Below, piece by piece: positions 41,078 to 49,955 of a DNA stretch of 60,442 bases (the first letter of the stretch is position 1; each line of letters starts with the position of its first letter). The DNA lies in contig DATJHM010000103.1 in NCBI GenBank assembly GCA_035493895.1, positions 1 to 60,442 of the forward strand, given 5' to 3'. The stretch comes from DATJHM01 sp035493895 (GTDB lineage Bacteria > Chloroflexota > Ktedonobacteria > Ktedonobacterales > Ktedonobacteraceae). Below the pieces are notes generated by a model that worked only from the letters and a program-made list of their open reading frames with translations, ran no database searches and was not told where the DNA came from. The position numbers were made by a program, and so were the translations under genes.

Positions 41078-42406
41078 ATGTTTCATTCATCTTCTGTTCA
41101 TGATCATACTCGTGTCTGCGTTCTCTCTTTTAAGTTCCATCCATTTATTGGCGGGGCTGAGGTTCAGGCCGAAAAACATGCTCGCCATATTCAAAAGCTT
41201 GGTCACGAGGCGCTGGTGCTGACGCTACGCCACAATAAACAATGGGAAGGCAAAGAGGACTATAAAGGGCTCCCGATCATACGCGTCGGCAGTATCTGTA
41301 GACATAAGGGCTGGATGCGCCTGGGGAAATTCGGTCATCCCTTCTTTATGCTGGGCGTATTCCTGGCATTGTGGCGCTTGCGCCAGCAGTATGATGTGAT
41401 CCATGTGATGCAGATGTCCTCATTAGCGGCAATTGCCGTTTTTATTGGGAATCTTTTACAGAAACCCACGATTATTAGCATTCAAAGTGCCGGTCCAGAT
41501 GAGAGGCAAGTGGCTCGCATTCGCCGCGACGGGGCGATGTTGATGGCAGATACGCTGGAAGGGGTTCTGGATAGCAGCTTCTTTCGTATCAATATCAAAA
41601 ACTGGATTCCTGGTGCCCTCGAATGCTTGCAGCAAACGAGTTTTGCCGGAGGGTTTACGCTACGCTATTTAAAACGTTCTAATGCCTTCTATCAGGTACT
41701 CAGTACGCGTAGCTATCAGTATCTTGTGAGGAACGGTATAAGACCGGAGCAGATTATCTCGCTGCCAAATGGGGTTGATACGGCTGTGTTCCAGCCTGCC
41801 GCGCAGGTGGATAGGACGCGGACGGAGCGGGATATTGTCTGTGTTGCTCGTCTGGAGTATCCCAAAGGGGTCGATGTCTTGCTGCATGCGTGGGGAAGGA
41901 TGATGCATGAGCCCGCAGAATGGCGCTCGCACTTGAAGCCTCGCCTGCGTCTCGTGGGGGGTGGCTTGTTCCGACCTCAATTCGAGCGATTTGTTGCCGA
42001 GTTAGGGATTCAGGATAGCGTTGAATTTCTGGGCCAGCGTAGAGATGTGCCTGACTTGCTGCAACATGCCTGGGGATTTGTATTGCCCTCACGCTGGGAA
42101 GGGATGCCGAATGCGCTGATTGAGGCGATGTCTTGTGGACTGCCCTGTGTGGCAACTCGTGTGAGTGGCAGCGAAGATGTGATCAGCGAGGGCAGCAATG
42201 GTCTGCTGGTCGAGCCAGAGAATCCCGAAGCGATGGCCCGCGCATTGCGGCGCATTCTCGAGGATGGCGCATTTGCTCAGCAACTGGGGCAGGAGGCGCG
42301 TCAGACGGTGCTACGCAAGTATCACATTACAGCTCTGGCCGAGCAATGCCTGCAATTCTATCATCAGTTGCAGGCTGCGCATAACGAGCGATCGGCAAAT
42401 CCTTAA
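41078..42406 (+). CDS. Glycosyltransferase family 4
   Basis: A 442-residue GT-B enzyme. N-terminal acceptor domain begins RVCVLSFKFHPFIGGAEVQAEK; C-terminal donor domain has VARLEYPKGVDVLLHAW and EGMPNALIEAMSCGLP with the two glutamates of the EX7E motif, then VSGSEDVI. Cytoplasmic, acting on a lipid-linked or small acceptor using a nucleotide sugar. ATG at 41078 was selected with AGGAG at 9 bases; a TTG six bases earlier is less likely. The gene is separated from the lipid kinase by 85 bases. Confidence 0.92.
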   Translation: MFHSSSVHDHTRVCVLSFKFHPFIGGAEVQAEKHARHIQKLGHEALVLTLRHNKQWEGKEDYKGLPIIRVGSICRHKGWMRLGKFGHPFFMLGVFLALWRLRQQYDVIHVMQMSSLAAIAVFIGNLLQKPTIISIQSAGPDERQVARIRRDGAMLMADTLEGVLDSSFFRINIKNWIPGALECLQQTSFAGGFTLRYLKRSNAFYQVLSTRSYQYLVRNGIRPEQIISLPNGVDTAVFQPAAQVDRTRTERDIVCVARLEYPKGVDVLLHAWGRMMHEPAEWRSHLKPRLRLVGGGLFRPQFERFVAELGIQDSVEFLGQRRDVPDLLQHAWGFVLPSRWEGMPNALIEAMSCGLPCVATRVSGSEDVISEGSNGLLVEPENPEAMARALRRILEDGAFAQQLGQEARQTVLRKYHITALAEQCLQFYHQLQAAHNERSANP

Positions 42407-42427
42407 CGCGCATTTTTGCACGTTGTA

Positions 42428-42456
42428 TTGTTGAGATAACCGGGAGATGGTACAAT
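42428..42456 (+). promoter_or_regulatory. Promoter candidate of the lipid kinase
   Basis: TTGTTG (42428-42433) and TACAAT (42451-42456) with a 17-base spacer, just before AAAGGAGGG and the ATG at 42492. Confidence 0.5.
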
Positions 42457-42491
42457 CAGGCAAGAGAGAATCCGCAAAAGGAGGGCTTGCC

Positions 42492-43418
42492 ATGGAGACA
42501 GCGCAGTCGTCTGTACCTCCTCTGGTTATCCTGAACCCTGCTGCCAATCGTGGAAAAATGCAGCGTTATCGTTCGCTTGTTCAACGCTATTGCGATGCGA
42601 AGCAATGGTCGGATTGCTATCGAGAGACGCAGAGGGTAGGTGATGCCAGTCTCTGGGCCGCTGAGGCGGCCAGAGATGGGCGTCCTCTGGTGGTGATTGG
42701 TGGCGATGGGACGGTGCATGAGGCGGCCAATGGTCTTCTCTCCAGCGGTCAACAGGTGCCGCTGGGAATCGTTGCCGCAGGGTCGGGAAATGACTATGCC
42801 TGGCGTACGCTCAATCTGCCACATGCGCCGGAGCAGGCGCTTGAACTGGCTTTTCACGGTCGCATTCGCGCTATTGATGCGGGCCGTGTGAACGATCGCT
42901 ATTTTATCAATTCGTTTAGCATTGGCCTGGATGCCGATATTGCCGAGGCGGCCAATCATCTCAAAAAATATCCCTTGATGAGTGGCGAGCGTCTCTATTA
43001 TGTGGCTACGCTTCGCCAGTTGCTGTTCGGCTATCAGCGTTGCCCCTGGCTCCGTTTCTCTTTTGATGCGCCCGAACAGGGACTGACACCCGAACGGCGT
43101 TATATCTTGCTGGCGGTAACGCTTGGTCCGGCCTACGGTGGTGGTTTTCGTATTAATCCGGACGCTGATCCGGCCGATGGCCTGCTGGATGTGTGCGTGA
43201 TTCGTTACATGTCGCTGTTCCGGGTGATGCAACTGTTGCCTCTTGTGCAGAGAGGGAAACATGCAGGGGTGCCGGAAGTCTCTCTCTCTCGGGCTCGTGC
43301 TCTCTTGCTGGAAAGTACGTTCCCGGTCATGATGGAGGTCGACGGCGAGACCTCCCAGGCGCAACGCTTCGCGGTCCAGATTCTGCCCGCGGCTCTCTCA
43401 ATACGCATGGAGCTTTGA
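42492..43418 (+). CDS. Diacylglycerol kinase-family lipid kinase
   Basis: 308 residues, DagK/YegS-like. LNPAANRGKMQRY opens the fold, the nucleotide loop is VIGGDGTVHEAANGLL, and a conserved GSGNDYAWRTL follows. The C-terminal beta-sandwich carries metal-linked Asp residues. It phosphorylates a diacylglycerol-type lipid at the membrane or, in related proteins, another long-chain base. AAAGGAGG lies about 8 bases before the ATG at 42492; the longer start is not supported. Near the glycosyltransferase, so a role in envelope lipid turnover is plausible but inferential. Confidence 0.92.
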   Translation: METAQSSVPPLVILNPAANRGKMQRYRSLVQRYCDAKQWSDCYRETQRVGDASLWAAEAARDGRPLVVIGGDGTVHEAANGLLSSGQQVPLGIVAAGSGNDYAWRTLNLPHAPEQALELAFHGRIRAIDAGRVNDRYFINSFSIGLDADIAEAANHLKKYPLMSGERLYYVATLRQLLFGYQRCPWLRFSFDAPEQGLTPERRYILLAVTLGPAYGGGFRINPDADPADGLLDVCVIRYMSLFRVMQLLPLVQRGKHAGVPEVSLSRARALLLESTFPVMMEVDGETSQAQRFAVQILPAALSIRMEL

Positions 43419-43462
43419 TGTAAGCGTTTTGCCTGGCTCGCTTTCAACATATCAATCCATCG

Positions 43463-44371
43463 TTAGCGCAGCGGGTCGCTCTTTCTGGTTGAGAGCTCGG
43501 GAGGTGATACCATTCCCCAGGCTGTGAGCAGATATTGTCTTGCCACGAAATCTGGCTGCTGTATCTCCTGGAGCATCTGGTGATAGAGTTCTTCGTAATC
43601 ATCTGGCAGGCGAGCCCATTTTTGCAGAAACGGCACTATCGTCCGAAAAACGAGCTGCAAATTCGCCGTAAAATTCAGCCCTTCAGGGGTGCCAGCGCGA
43701 TATTCCAAGACATGGGCTTGTGTCTGCACCTGCTGGTACCCATGCTGCTCCAACAGGCGGGCGAGCTGGCTGGTCATGCCATCTCTTGTCTGCGTGAAAA
43801 GGTGTCCTGCTTGATAGAATGCTGTCATTCCCAGGTCACCGATGCGCATCAAGGCCGGACTGTTCCCGTCAGGAAAGGCATTGGCTTCGGTGATCCGGAT
43901 CACGCCATCGGGTCGAGCGATGCGCCCAAACTCCTGCAAGACTTTGGGCCAGTCCCACGTTCGCAGCCAGCTCATGCCAAGGCGTAAATTGACGAGATCA
44001 AAGGAGTGATTGGGGAATTCGAGCATGCGCAAGGAATCCATCACCTGAAACTTTACGCGATCGCTGACCTGTTCGGCCTCAGCCTGAGCACGTGCATACT
44101 CGACAAACGTGCGGCTCGCGTCTACTCCGACCAGCTCGGTGCTGGTTGGCGTCGTTTTCGCCAGTTCAATGAGCCAGCCCCCGGTGCCGCAACCGACATC
44201 AAGCACGCGTTGGAAGGCGGTCGGGTCGGGTTGCTCTGCTAGCGGGCCTCCCATACCTGCGGTAGCCATCGCATCCTGGATCTGTAAGCGTTTCATTTCT
44301 TCTTGATTGCTACGATCCTGGACAAAATACGTACTCGGATGCTCTCGTTTGGGTTCTGGTGGAATAGGCAT
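43463..44371 (-). CDS. Class I SAM-dependent methyltransferase, paralogue of the 22.4-kb gene
   Basis: 302 residues. SAM motif I VLDVGCGTGGWLIELAKT is identical in core to the gene at 22375-23250, and the N-terminus (MPI-PEP), DxLRMLEFPN and SWLRTWDWPK blocks match too, so the two are recent paralogues on opposite strands. The acceptor loop differs after residue ~130. A weak ribosome site precedes the ATG. Substrate unknown. It sits between the lipid kinase and nth without close linkage to either. Confidence 0.9.
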   Translation of the reverse strand: MPIPPEPKREHPSTYFVQDRSNQEEMKRLQIQDAMATAGMGGPLAEQPDPTAFQRVLDVGCGTGGWLIELAKTTPTSTELVGVDASRTFVEYARAQAEAEQVSDRVKFQVMDSLRMLEFPNHSFDLVNLRLGMSWLRTWDWPKVLQEFGRIARPDGVIRITEANAFPDGNSPALMRIGDLGMTAFYQAGHLFTQTRDGMTSQLARLLEQHGYQQVQTQAHVLEYRAGTPEGLNFTANLQLVFRTIVPFLQKWARLPDDYEELYHQMLQEIQQPDFVARQYLLTAWGMVSPPELSTRKSDPLR

Positions 44372-44545
44372 GGCTTTATGTTCGCTTTCTGGGATAAGCC
44401 AGGAGGAACGTATTTGCTGTTTTTACTGGATTATCCCTTTATCTTAGCAAAAAAGCAGCTGCTCTCTTTGTCCATCAAAGCACAGAAAAAGATGAGTATA
44501 GTATACAAAAATTGTGTAAACCTGGCAACAGCTGTTAAATCCTGC

Positions 44546-45232
44546 TTATTCGGTTGTCGTGGTGAGAAATGCGGATGGACACAGGGGGACCAGCGTGCAC
44601 TGGCTACAGCGCGGCTTGCGGGACTCGCAGATCGCGCGCCCATGAAAGATGAGGAGGTGAGAGAGGTCAAGCCAATCCTGCTCAGGCACGATGCGCATCA
44701 ATCTCTGCTCTATCTTGACCGGATCGTGTAGCTGGGTCCAGCCCAGACGACGTGAGAGCCGTCCTACATGAGTATCGACCACAAAGCCTTCTACGATCCC
44801 AAAAGCATTGCCCAGGACCACATTCGCGGTTTTACGCGCCACGCCCGCCAGACTGAGCAGTTCGGGCATCGTTCGTGGCACTTCTCCATGGTATTCGGTG
44901 ATGATGCGCTGGCAGGCGGCGCGAATATTTTTTGCCTTATTCCGATAAAAACCGGTCGAACGAATATCCTGCTCTAACTCCTCCTGACTTGCACTGGCAA
45001 AATCCTCGACGCTGCGATATTTCTGGAAGAGTTTCTTCGTGACGATGTTTACGCGTTCATCGGTGCATTGGGCCGAGAGTTGCGTTGCAACCAGTAGCTC
45101 AAGCGGCGTGGTGTAATTCAACGAACACGCCGCCTCTGGATATAGGCGGCGCAGCTCTGCAATGATTGCTCGTACCTGCTCCGGCGAACCAGGGGCCGGA
45201 GCATCGTCTGTGGGCGACTCTATCTGTTTCAT
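44546..45232 (-). CDS. nth: Endonuclease III
   Basis: Bifunctional DNA glycosylase/AP lyase for oxidised pyrimidines. 228 residues: HhH motif LAGVARKTANVVLGNAFG with the catalytic lysine, the catalytic Asp in VDTHVGRLSRRLGW, and a C-terminal 4Fe-4S cluster with four cysteines in CESRKPRCSQCTLVPLC. Full length. The first ~15 residues are a short, flexible extension. Ribosome site is weak. It lies downstream of the phosphoketolase gene but with a separate context. Confidence 0.96.
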   Translation of the reverse strand: MKQIESPTDDAPAPGSPEQVRAIIAELRRLYPEAACSLNYTTPLELLVATQLSAQCTDERVNIVTKKLFQKYRSVEDFASASQEELEQDIRSTGFYRNKAKNIRAACQRIITEYHGEVPRTMPELLSLAGVARKTANVVLGNAFGIVEGFVVDTHVGRLSRRLGWTQLHDPVKIEQRLMRIVPEQDWLDLSHLLIFHGRAICESRKPRCSQCTLVPLCPSAFLTTTTE

Positions 45233-45355
45233 CTTCTACTTTCTTCTTTGGAACTGGGAGTTTCCTTGCCGGGTCAATGCAATGTGTCCTGCCCGCGGCT
45301 TTTCTATCTGTAATATATGGCGATTGCACCAGAAAATGCAATCACCACCTGTTCT

Positions 45356-47707
45356 CTAGTCGCTCCAGACCCAGTTCGTGATTTCGGGCATATCCTCCAG
45401 GTGCTCACGCACGTAGGCATGGTGTCTTATGAGCATGTCTTCGCATTCCGCGATCAGATCGGGCGTGAGCGCTCGTATGCGTTGGGCACGTTTCATCGCC
45501 TCGATTGCCAGATGATAGCGACTCATCCCGTTGAGTACGACCATATCGAACGGCGTGGTCGTGGTTCCCTCTTCGTTGAAACCGCGCACGTGGAAGCGAG
45601 CGGCATTGGTGCGACCATGAATGACCTCATGGATGGCACGCTGGTAGCCATGGAAGGCGAAGACGACCGGTTTATCAGCCGTGAAATGCTCGACGAAGGT
45701 CGACTCGTCTATGCCGTGTGGATGGAAGAAGGCTGGATAGAGCGACATCAAGTCTACGACGTTGACGACGCGTACTTTCAGTTCCGGGATGTGCTTGCGC
45801 AGCCACCACGCCGCTGCGACGGTCTCCAGTGTCGCAATATCACCTGCGCAGGCGAGTACGACATCTGGCTCGACCCTGCCTTCATTGCTGGCCCAATGCC
45901 ACGTCGACATGCCGCGATCACAGTGCTCGATGGCTTCTTCCATGCTCAGATACTGGAGTTGCGGTTGCTTGTCAATGACGATCAGGTTGACATAGTTGCG
46001 ACTGCGGAGACAGTGATCTGCACTGGAAAGCAAGCAGTTTGCGTCTGGGGGCAGATAGATGCGTGCGACGGTCCCTTTCTTCGAGAGCACCGTATCGATC
46101 AGGCCAGGACCCTGGTGGCTGAAGCCGTTATGGTCATTGCGCCAGCAGGTGGAGGTGAGCAGGATGTTCAGCGATGAGATGGGGGCGCGCCAGGGCAGCT
46201 TGTTCCCTTCTTGCATCCATTTCGTATGTTGCACGGTCATGGAACTGGAGACCATCGCAAAGGCTTCGTAGGTTGCGAATAAGCCATGGCGACCGGTGAG
46301 CAGATAGCCTTCCAGCCAGCCCTGACAGAGATGCTCGCTGAGCACTTCCATCACGCGTCCATCTGGTGAGACATGATCGTCTATTGAGATGATCTTTTCG
46401 ACCGAACAGCGATTCTCGACGTCGAAGACGTCCCCGAGCCGGTTTGAGTTGGTCTCATCGGGACAGAAGAGGCGGAAATTCTCTTGCTCGCTATTGCGCT
46501 TGAAGATGTCGCGTAGCATCTTGCCTAATTGCCGCGTCGACTCATGGCGCTCGCTTGCCGGATGGTCCACCTGAATGGCGTAGTCTCTAAATGAGGGAAG
46601 ATTCAAGTCAACCAGCAGCTTTCCGCCATTGGCATGAGGATTGGCACCCATGCGGCGTTCTCCCTGCGGGGTTGTACCGGCTATCTCATCTTGCAGGTGT
46701 CCGCGCTCGTCAAAGAGTTCTTCAGGCTTATAGCTGCGCATCCACTCTTCCAGGATCTTCAGATGTTCCGCATTGGCTTTGACATCGGCAACCGGCACCT
46801 GATGGGAGCGGAAGGTATTCTCAACCGGATGCCCATCGACGACTTTCGGCCCGGTCCAGCCTTTGGGGGTGCGCAAAACGATGACGGGCCAGCGTGGGTG
46901 GTAGGTGAAGCCATTTTTGCGTGCATCCGTCTGATAGGAGCGAATCTTCTCGTAGCAGGTGTCAAGGGTCTCCGCGAAGGCAAGATGGGTGCTCATGGGA
47001 TCATCGCCCTCGACGAAATGGACATCGTAACCATGACCTGAGAGGAGCTGGCTGATACTCTCATTGTCTTCGCGTCCCAGGACGGTCGGACCAGAGATTT
47101 TGTAGCCATTGAGGTGCAGAATGGGAAGCACGGCCCCATCGCGTGCCGGATTGAGAAACTTGATGCTCTTCCAGGCTCCCTCTAAAGGAGCTGTCTCAGC
47201 CTCTCCATCGCCAATGACGGCCACGGCAATCAGGCCCGGATTATCGAAAACTGCGCCAAAGGCGTGCGAAAGGACGTAGCCAAGCTCACCCCCTTCATGG
47301 ATCGAGCCCGGAGTGGGTACGCTCACATGGCTTGGCACGCCGCCGGGCGTTGAGAACTGGCGGAAGAGCTTTTTCAAGCCGGCCGTATCCTGCGTGATTC
47401 CGGGATAGATCTCGCTGTAGGTGCCTTCCAGATAGACATTGGCAATCAACGCAGGTCCGCCGTGTCCGGGTCCTGCCAGATAGATCATATCCGCATCAGT
47501 ATCCTGTATCAGGCGGTTGACATGTGTATAAATGAAGCTCAAGCCCGGTGAGGTTCCCCAGTGTCCCAACAGACGAGGCTTAATATGCTCGGGTCGTAGA
47601 GGTTCGCGCAGCAAGGGATTATCCTGTAAATAGATTTGCCCAATGGTAAGATAATTGGTCGCATTCCAATATTTGTGCATAAGTTCGAGGCGTGCTTGAT
47701 CGAGCAT
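45356..47707 (-). CDS. xfp: Phosphoketolase (xylulose-5-phosphate/fructose-6-phosphate)
   Basis: TPP enzyme that splits xylulose 5-phosphate (or fructose 6-phosphate) with phosphate into acetyl phosphate and a triose or tetrose phosphate. About 783 residues. Signatures: YLAGPGHGGPALIANVYLEG, HEGGELGY, the TPP segment VIGDGEAETAPLEGAW, and a C-terminal WHWASNEG-type region. GGAGG lies about 10 bases before the ATG at 47707. A single gene with no acetate kinase beside it. It may give the cell a phosphoketolase bypass of glycolysis. Confidence 0.96.
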   Translation of the reverse strand: MLDQARLELMHKYWNATNYLTIGQIYLQDNPLLREPLRPEHIKPRLLGHWGTSPGLSFIYTHVNRLIQDTDADMIYLAGPGHGGPALIANVYLEGTYSEIYPGITQDTAGLKKLFRQFSTPGGVPSHVSVPTPGSIHEGGELGYVLSHAFGAVFDNPGLIAVAVIGDGEAETAPLEGAWKSIKFLNPARDGAVLPILHLNGYKISGPTVLGREDNESISQLLSGHGYDVHFVEGDDPMSTHLAFAETLDTCYEKIRSYQTDARKNGFTYHPRWPVIVLRTPKGWTGPKVVDGHPVENTFRSHQVPVADVKANAEHLKILEEWMRSYKPEELFDERGHLQDEIAGTTPQGERRMGANPHANGGKLLVDLNLPSFRDYAIQVDHPASERHESTRQLGKMLRDIFKRNSEQENFRLFCPDETNSNRLGDVFDVENRCSVEKIISIDDHVSPDGRVMEVLSEHLCQGWLEGYLLTGRHGLFATYEAFAMVSSSMTVQHTKWMQEGNKLPWRAPISSLNILLTSTCWRNDHNGFSHQGPGLIDTVLSKKGTVARIYLPPDANCLLSSADHCLRSRNYVNLIVIDKQPQLQYLSMEEAIEHCDRGMSTWHWASNEGRVEPDVVLACAGDIATLETVAAAWWLRKHIPELKVRVVNVVDLMSLYPAFFHPHGIDESTFVEHFTADKPVVFAFHGYQRAIHEVIHGRTNAARFHVRGFNEEGTTTTPFDMVVLNGMSRYHLAIEAMKRAQRIRALTPDLIAECEDMLIRHHAYVREHLEDMPEITNWVWSD

Positions 47708-47810
47708 TGACGTGTATCCTCCCCAAAAAAACATTTATGATGAAAGCCAGACCTGTTCACCAGTCAACATGACTGTTGGAAAGAAAGACGATGTTCACTG
47801 GCCTGGAAAA

Positions 47811-47839
47811 AGTAACTCTCCAGGGTTACTCACTTTTTT
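47811..47839. terminator. Bidirectional terminator upstream of phosphoketolase
   Basis: AGTAAC (47811-47816) and GTTACT (47825-47830) pair with T runs on both sides: CACTTTTTTT on the plus strand and TTTTT on the minus strand. It should stop minus-strand transcripts from the parA pair before the phosphoketolase gene. Confidence 0.65.
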
Positions 47840-48095
47840 TCACGCGTTTGTAACCAATTCCAGTGTAACACGCCTTTTTCGGCGAATAGAGAGCGAAGGC
47901 AGCCGTCAGGCCGATTTTTGACATGCATAAGCATAATGAGTATACAATAGATAATACCATGTGACAATAATGTGATGCTGTTTGTGAGGCATTTGTGAGA
48001 ATTCCTGCTATTACATACGTATTTTGCCATTTACGAGCATGCTGATCTCATGAAGAAGCTACTATCCTTGCTCGATCTTCTTGAGGATACTAAAA
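47840..48095. other. Intergenic, no gene seen
   Basis: Spacer between the small SAP-like gene and the terminator. A minus-strand frame of 66 codons at 47830-48030 has no ribosome site and an odd composition; I take it as noncoding tail. Confidence 0.4.
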
Positions 48096-48470
48096 CTAGA
48101 GATGCTGAATAGCAAACTGATCGCTATATTCCTGTTCCTGTCGTACGAGAATTTTGCTGATCAGATCTTTTTTTGTGCTCTTGCTGGAGATTGTGAGATG
48201 AAGATCTTTTGCAATCTGCTTCACTTCAGGGAGTTTCTTGGACTCTAGATCCATGAGGGTAAACTTCAACTTTGGAGATTGTTGATCCTGTGTCTGCATA
48301 ATCGGCTTCGGTGCAAGAGCATCTTGCTCTGTGTTCGCAAGATGATTTCCTAATTCTCGACATTCGACATCGGGCAGACGCCGCAGGACCAGAACTACAT
48401 TAGCCAGAAGATCGGCAAGTTCATGCGTTTTCATACGTTCAAGTTGATCTACAGTAAAACGTGTATTCAT
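48096..48470 (-). CDS. Small protein with a SAP/Rho-N-like domain, ParA partner
   Basis: 124 residues. The N-terminal ~40 residues are helical (LERMKTHELADLLANVV). The C-terminal segment LESKKLPEVKQIAKDLHLTI followed by KSTKKDLISKIL has the helix-extended-helix pattern of SAP or Rho N-terminal motifs, which bind nucleic acid. It begins about 33 bases after the parA stop, so they form an operon. A DNA- or RNA-binding partner for ParA, in place of ParB, is the inference. No closer family recognised. Confidence 0.68.
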   Translation of the reverse strand: MNTRFTVDQLERMKTHELADLLANVVLVLRRLPDVECRELGNHLANTEQDALAPKPIMQTQDQQSPKLKFTLMDLESKKLPEVKQIAKDLHLTISSKSTKKDLISKILVRQEQEYSDQFAIQHL

Positions 48471-48503
48471 TTCCTCTATTTTCTCTTTCTTTGCTGCTTT
48501 TCT

Positions 48504-49370
48504 TTAAAAAGAATGTAGACCCTGTCGCTTCATTGATTGCACATGCAAGATACGGCTGATGAATTCGCCCGCCAGATGTTTGAATTGGTCCTGAAGCTCC
48601 TGCTCCTGGCCTTTTGGGTGGACAATTGCGCTGACAGGTAATCGATTATCGGCTGCGCTCGCTACCACAATGCTATCGCTGATCGTATGTTTGAAAACCT
48701 GCTGAGGATATTCTGCTCGTACCCGGTCGCAGTAGGTCGCATGGAGGCGTACGTTCGTACGAATACGCGTCAAAATAATTCCTCCCAGCACCGGCCCTCT
48801 GAAGTAATCCTGATTAGGACTGGCAAAAAGCTTGTTTACCGACCGTTGTAATAAACCAATTCCATACGTCGAGAGAAAATCAGGAATCGTTGGTACAACA
48901 TATGCATCGCTGGCCCAGAGACTATTCTTGGTCACCGGATTAAAGTTTGGTGGGCAATCACAGATAATATAATCGTAATCATTGGCGATCTCATCAAAAT
49001 AATGCTGTAAAATGGTATGGCCTACGAAATCGGTCAGACGCAGATCCACATCGACCAGATCAGGATTAGAGGGCAGCAGATCGAAGCCAAAAACTCCAAC
49101 ATGCTCCAACACATTTGGAACGATGATATTGCGGATGGGAAAATTGCCATCATGATGTTCAAAGAGATTGTAGGTCGAACCGCGCATCTTTTTCCATTGC
49201 AGCCAGCGTGGTTGCTCCATGACATAAAAAGTCGAGCTTGCCTGTGGATCAAGATCGACGAGCAGTGTTCTCCTTCCATGATGACGTGCCAGTGCCGTTG
49301 ATAGCTCGATCGAACAACTTGTCTTTCCAACGCCCCCCTTGAAATTTATTACCGTAATAATTTGAACCAT
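48504..49370 (-). CDS. ParA/Soj-type ATPase
   Basis: About 288 residues. Deviant Walker A NFKGGVGKTSCSIEL, DLDPQASST, and a Walker B/switch DYIICDCPPNFNPVT, typical of ParA proteins that position DNA or cargo. ATG at 49370 is preceded by GAGGG; the upstream extension to 49400 is less likely. Followed by a small SAP-like protein rather than a ParB, and no parS site was recognised. Such orphan ParA pairs can act in plasmid-like partition, chromosome or cell-surface positioning; which one is unknown here. Confidence 0.9.
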   Translation of the reverse strand: MVQIITVINFKGGVGKTSCSIELSTALARHHGRRTLLVDLDPQASSTFYVMEQPRWLQWKKMRGSTYNLFEHHDGNFPIRNIIVPNVLEHVGVFGFDLLPSNPDLVDVDLRLTDFVGHTILQHYFDEIANDYDYIICDCPPNFNPVTKNSLWASDAYVVPTIPDFLSTYGIGLLQRSVNKLFASPNQDYFRGPVLGGIILTRIRTNVRLHATYCDRVRAEYPQQVFKHTISDSIVVASAADNRLPVSAIVHPKGQEQELQDQFKHLAGEFISRILHVQSMKRQGLHSF

Positions 49371-49723
49371 ACCTACCCTCACACCTGAAACTAACCTCAA
49401 TACATACTCATCAATATCTTTAAAAATTATGACAGAGGAAATGAGAGAATGTCAAGTAAAAGAGGAAAAAAGGGGAATTTTATGCCTCATCGCGCCATTA
49501 CTCCTAATCCACAGGTCCATGGACAACGTATCCCAGTTCCCGAAAGATGGGGATTTCTGCGCGACTGACGTTGATGACGCCGAAAAGATTGGCCTCGAGT
49601 CGAAGCCGTCAGAAAACTGATCACTCCCTCCTGACATCCGATTTGCCGCCTCCCAGAAGAAGGACGCACCGAGTCCAGTCCATCCTCTATCCCCTCTGAT
49701 TTTTTTGCCATACTGCCTATTGT

Positions 49724-49751
49724 GGTTTTGTACAGTATACTGTACAAAACC
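49724..49751. promoter_or_regulatory. Perfect 28-bp palindrome
   Basis: The left arm GGTTTTGTACAGTA (49724-49737) is exactly complementary to the right arm (49738-49751) with no spacer. The core GTACAGTATACTGTAC is a strong dimer-binding candidate, or a cruciform site. It lies 205 bases before the MFS start. Confidence 0.85.
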
Positions 49752-49820
49752 TTGTATTTGTTTAGCGAATGGCGCTATAATGACAATAGAAAGAAAAACT
49801 TCGCAGTCTGAAACCGCATG

Positions 49821-49874
49821 TTGTTGAAAATATTGAATATTGTCGATATTCAATGCTTAGAGATGTTTCAACAA
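49821..49874. promoter_or_regulatory. Nested inverted repeats upstream of the MFS gene
   Basis: The outer arms TTGTTGAAA (49821-49829) and TTTCAACAA (49866-49874) enclose the inner arms ATTGAATAT (49832-49840) and ATATTCAAT (49846-49854). All pairs are exact. The block lies about 80 bases before the MFS start, suited to an operator or leader hairpin. Confidence 0.8.
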
Positions 49875-49955
49875 TAGCATTACACAGAAAAAGAACAGGA
49901 ATGACTCTGTACAATAACCCATCGATGAGGATGGATTTCGAAAGGGAACCCATCC

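Larger units (their letters stand above)
49371..49955. promoter_or_regulatory. Divergent regulatory region between parA and the MFS gene
   Basis: A 585-base spacer with several exact symmetric elements listed separately. Short open frames in it (for example a 133-codon frame at 49452-49853) lack ribosome sites and codon character and are rejected. Confidence 0.6.

Noticed and set aside
42456..43364. 302-codon minus-strand frame across the lipid kinase
   Set aside because: Shadow of the DagK gene, whose nucleotide motif and ribosome site are clear on the plus strand.
49452..49853. 133-codon minus-strand frame before parA
   Set aside because: It spans the palindrome region, has no ribosome site and an unnatural composition.
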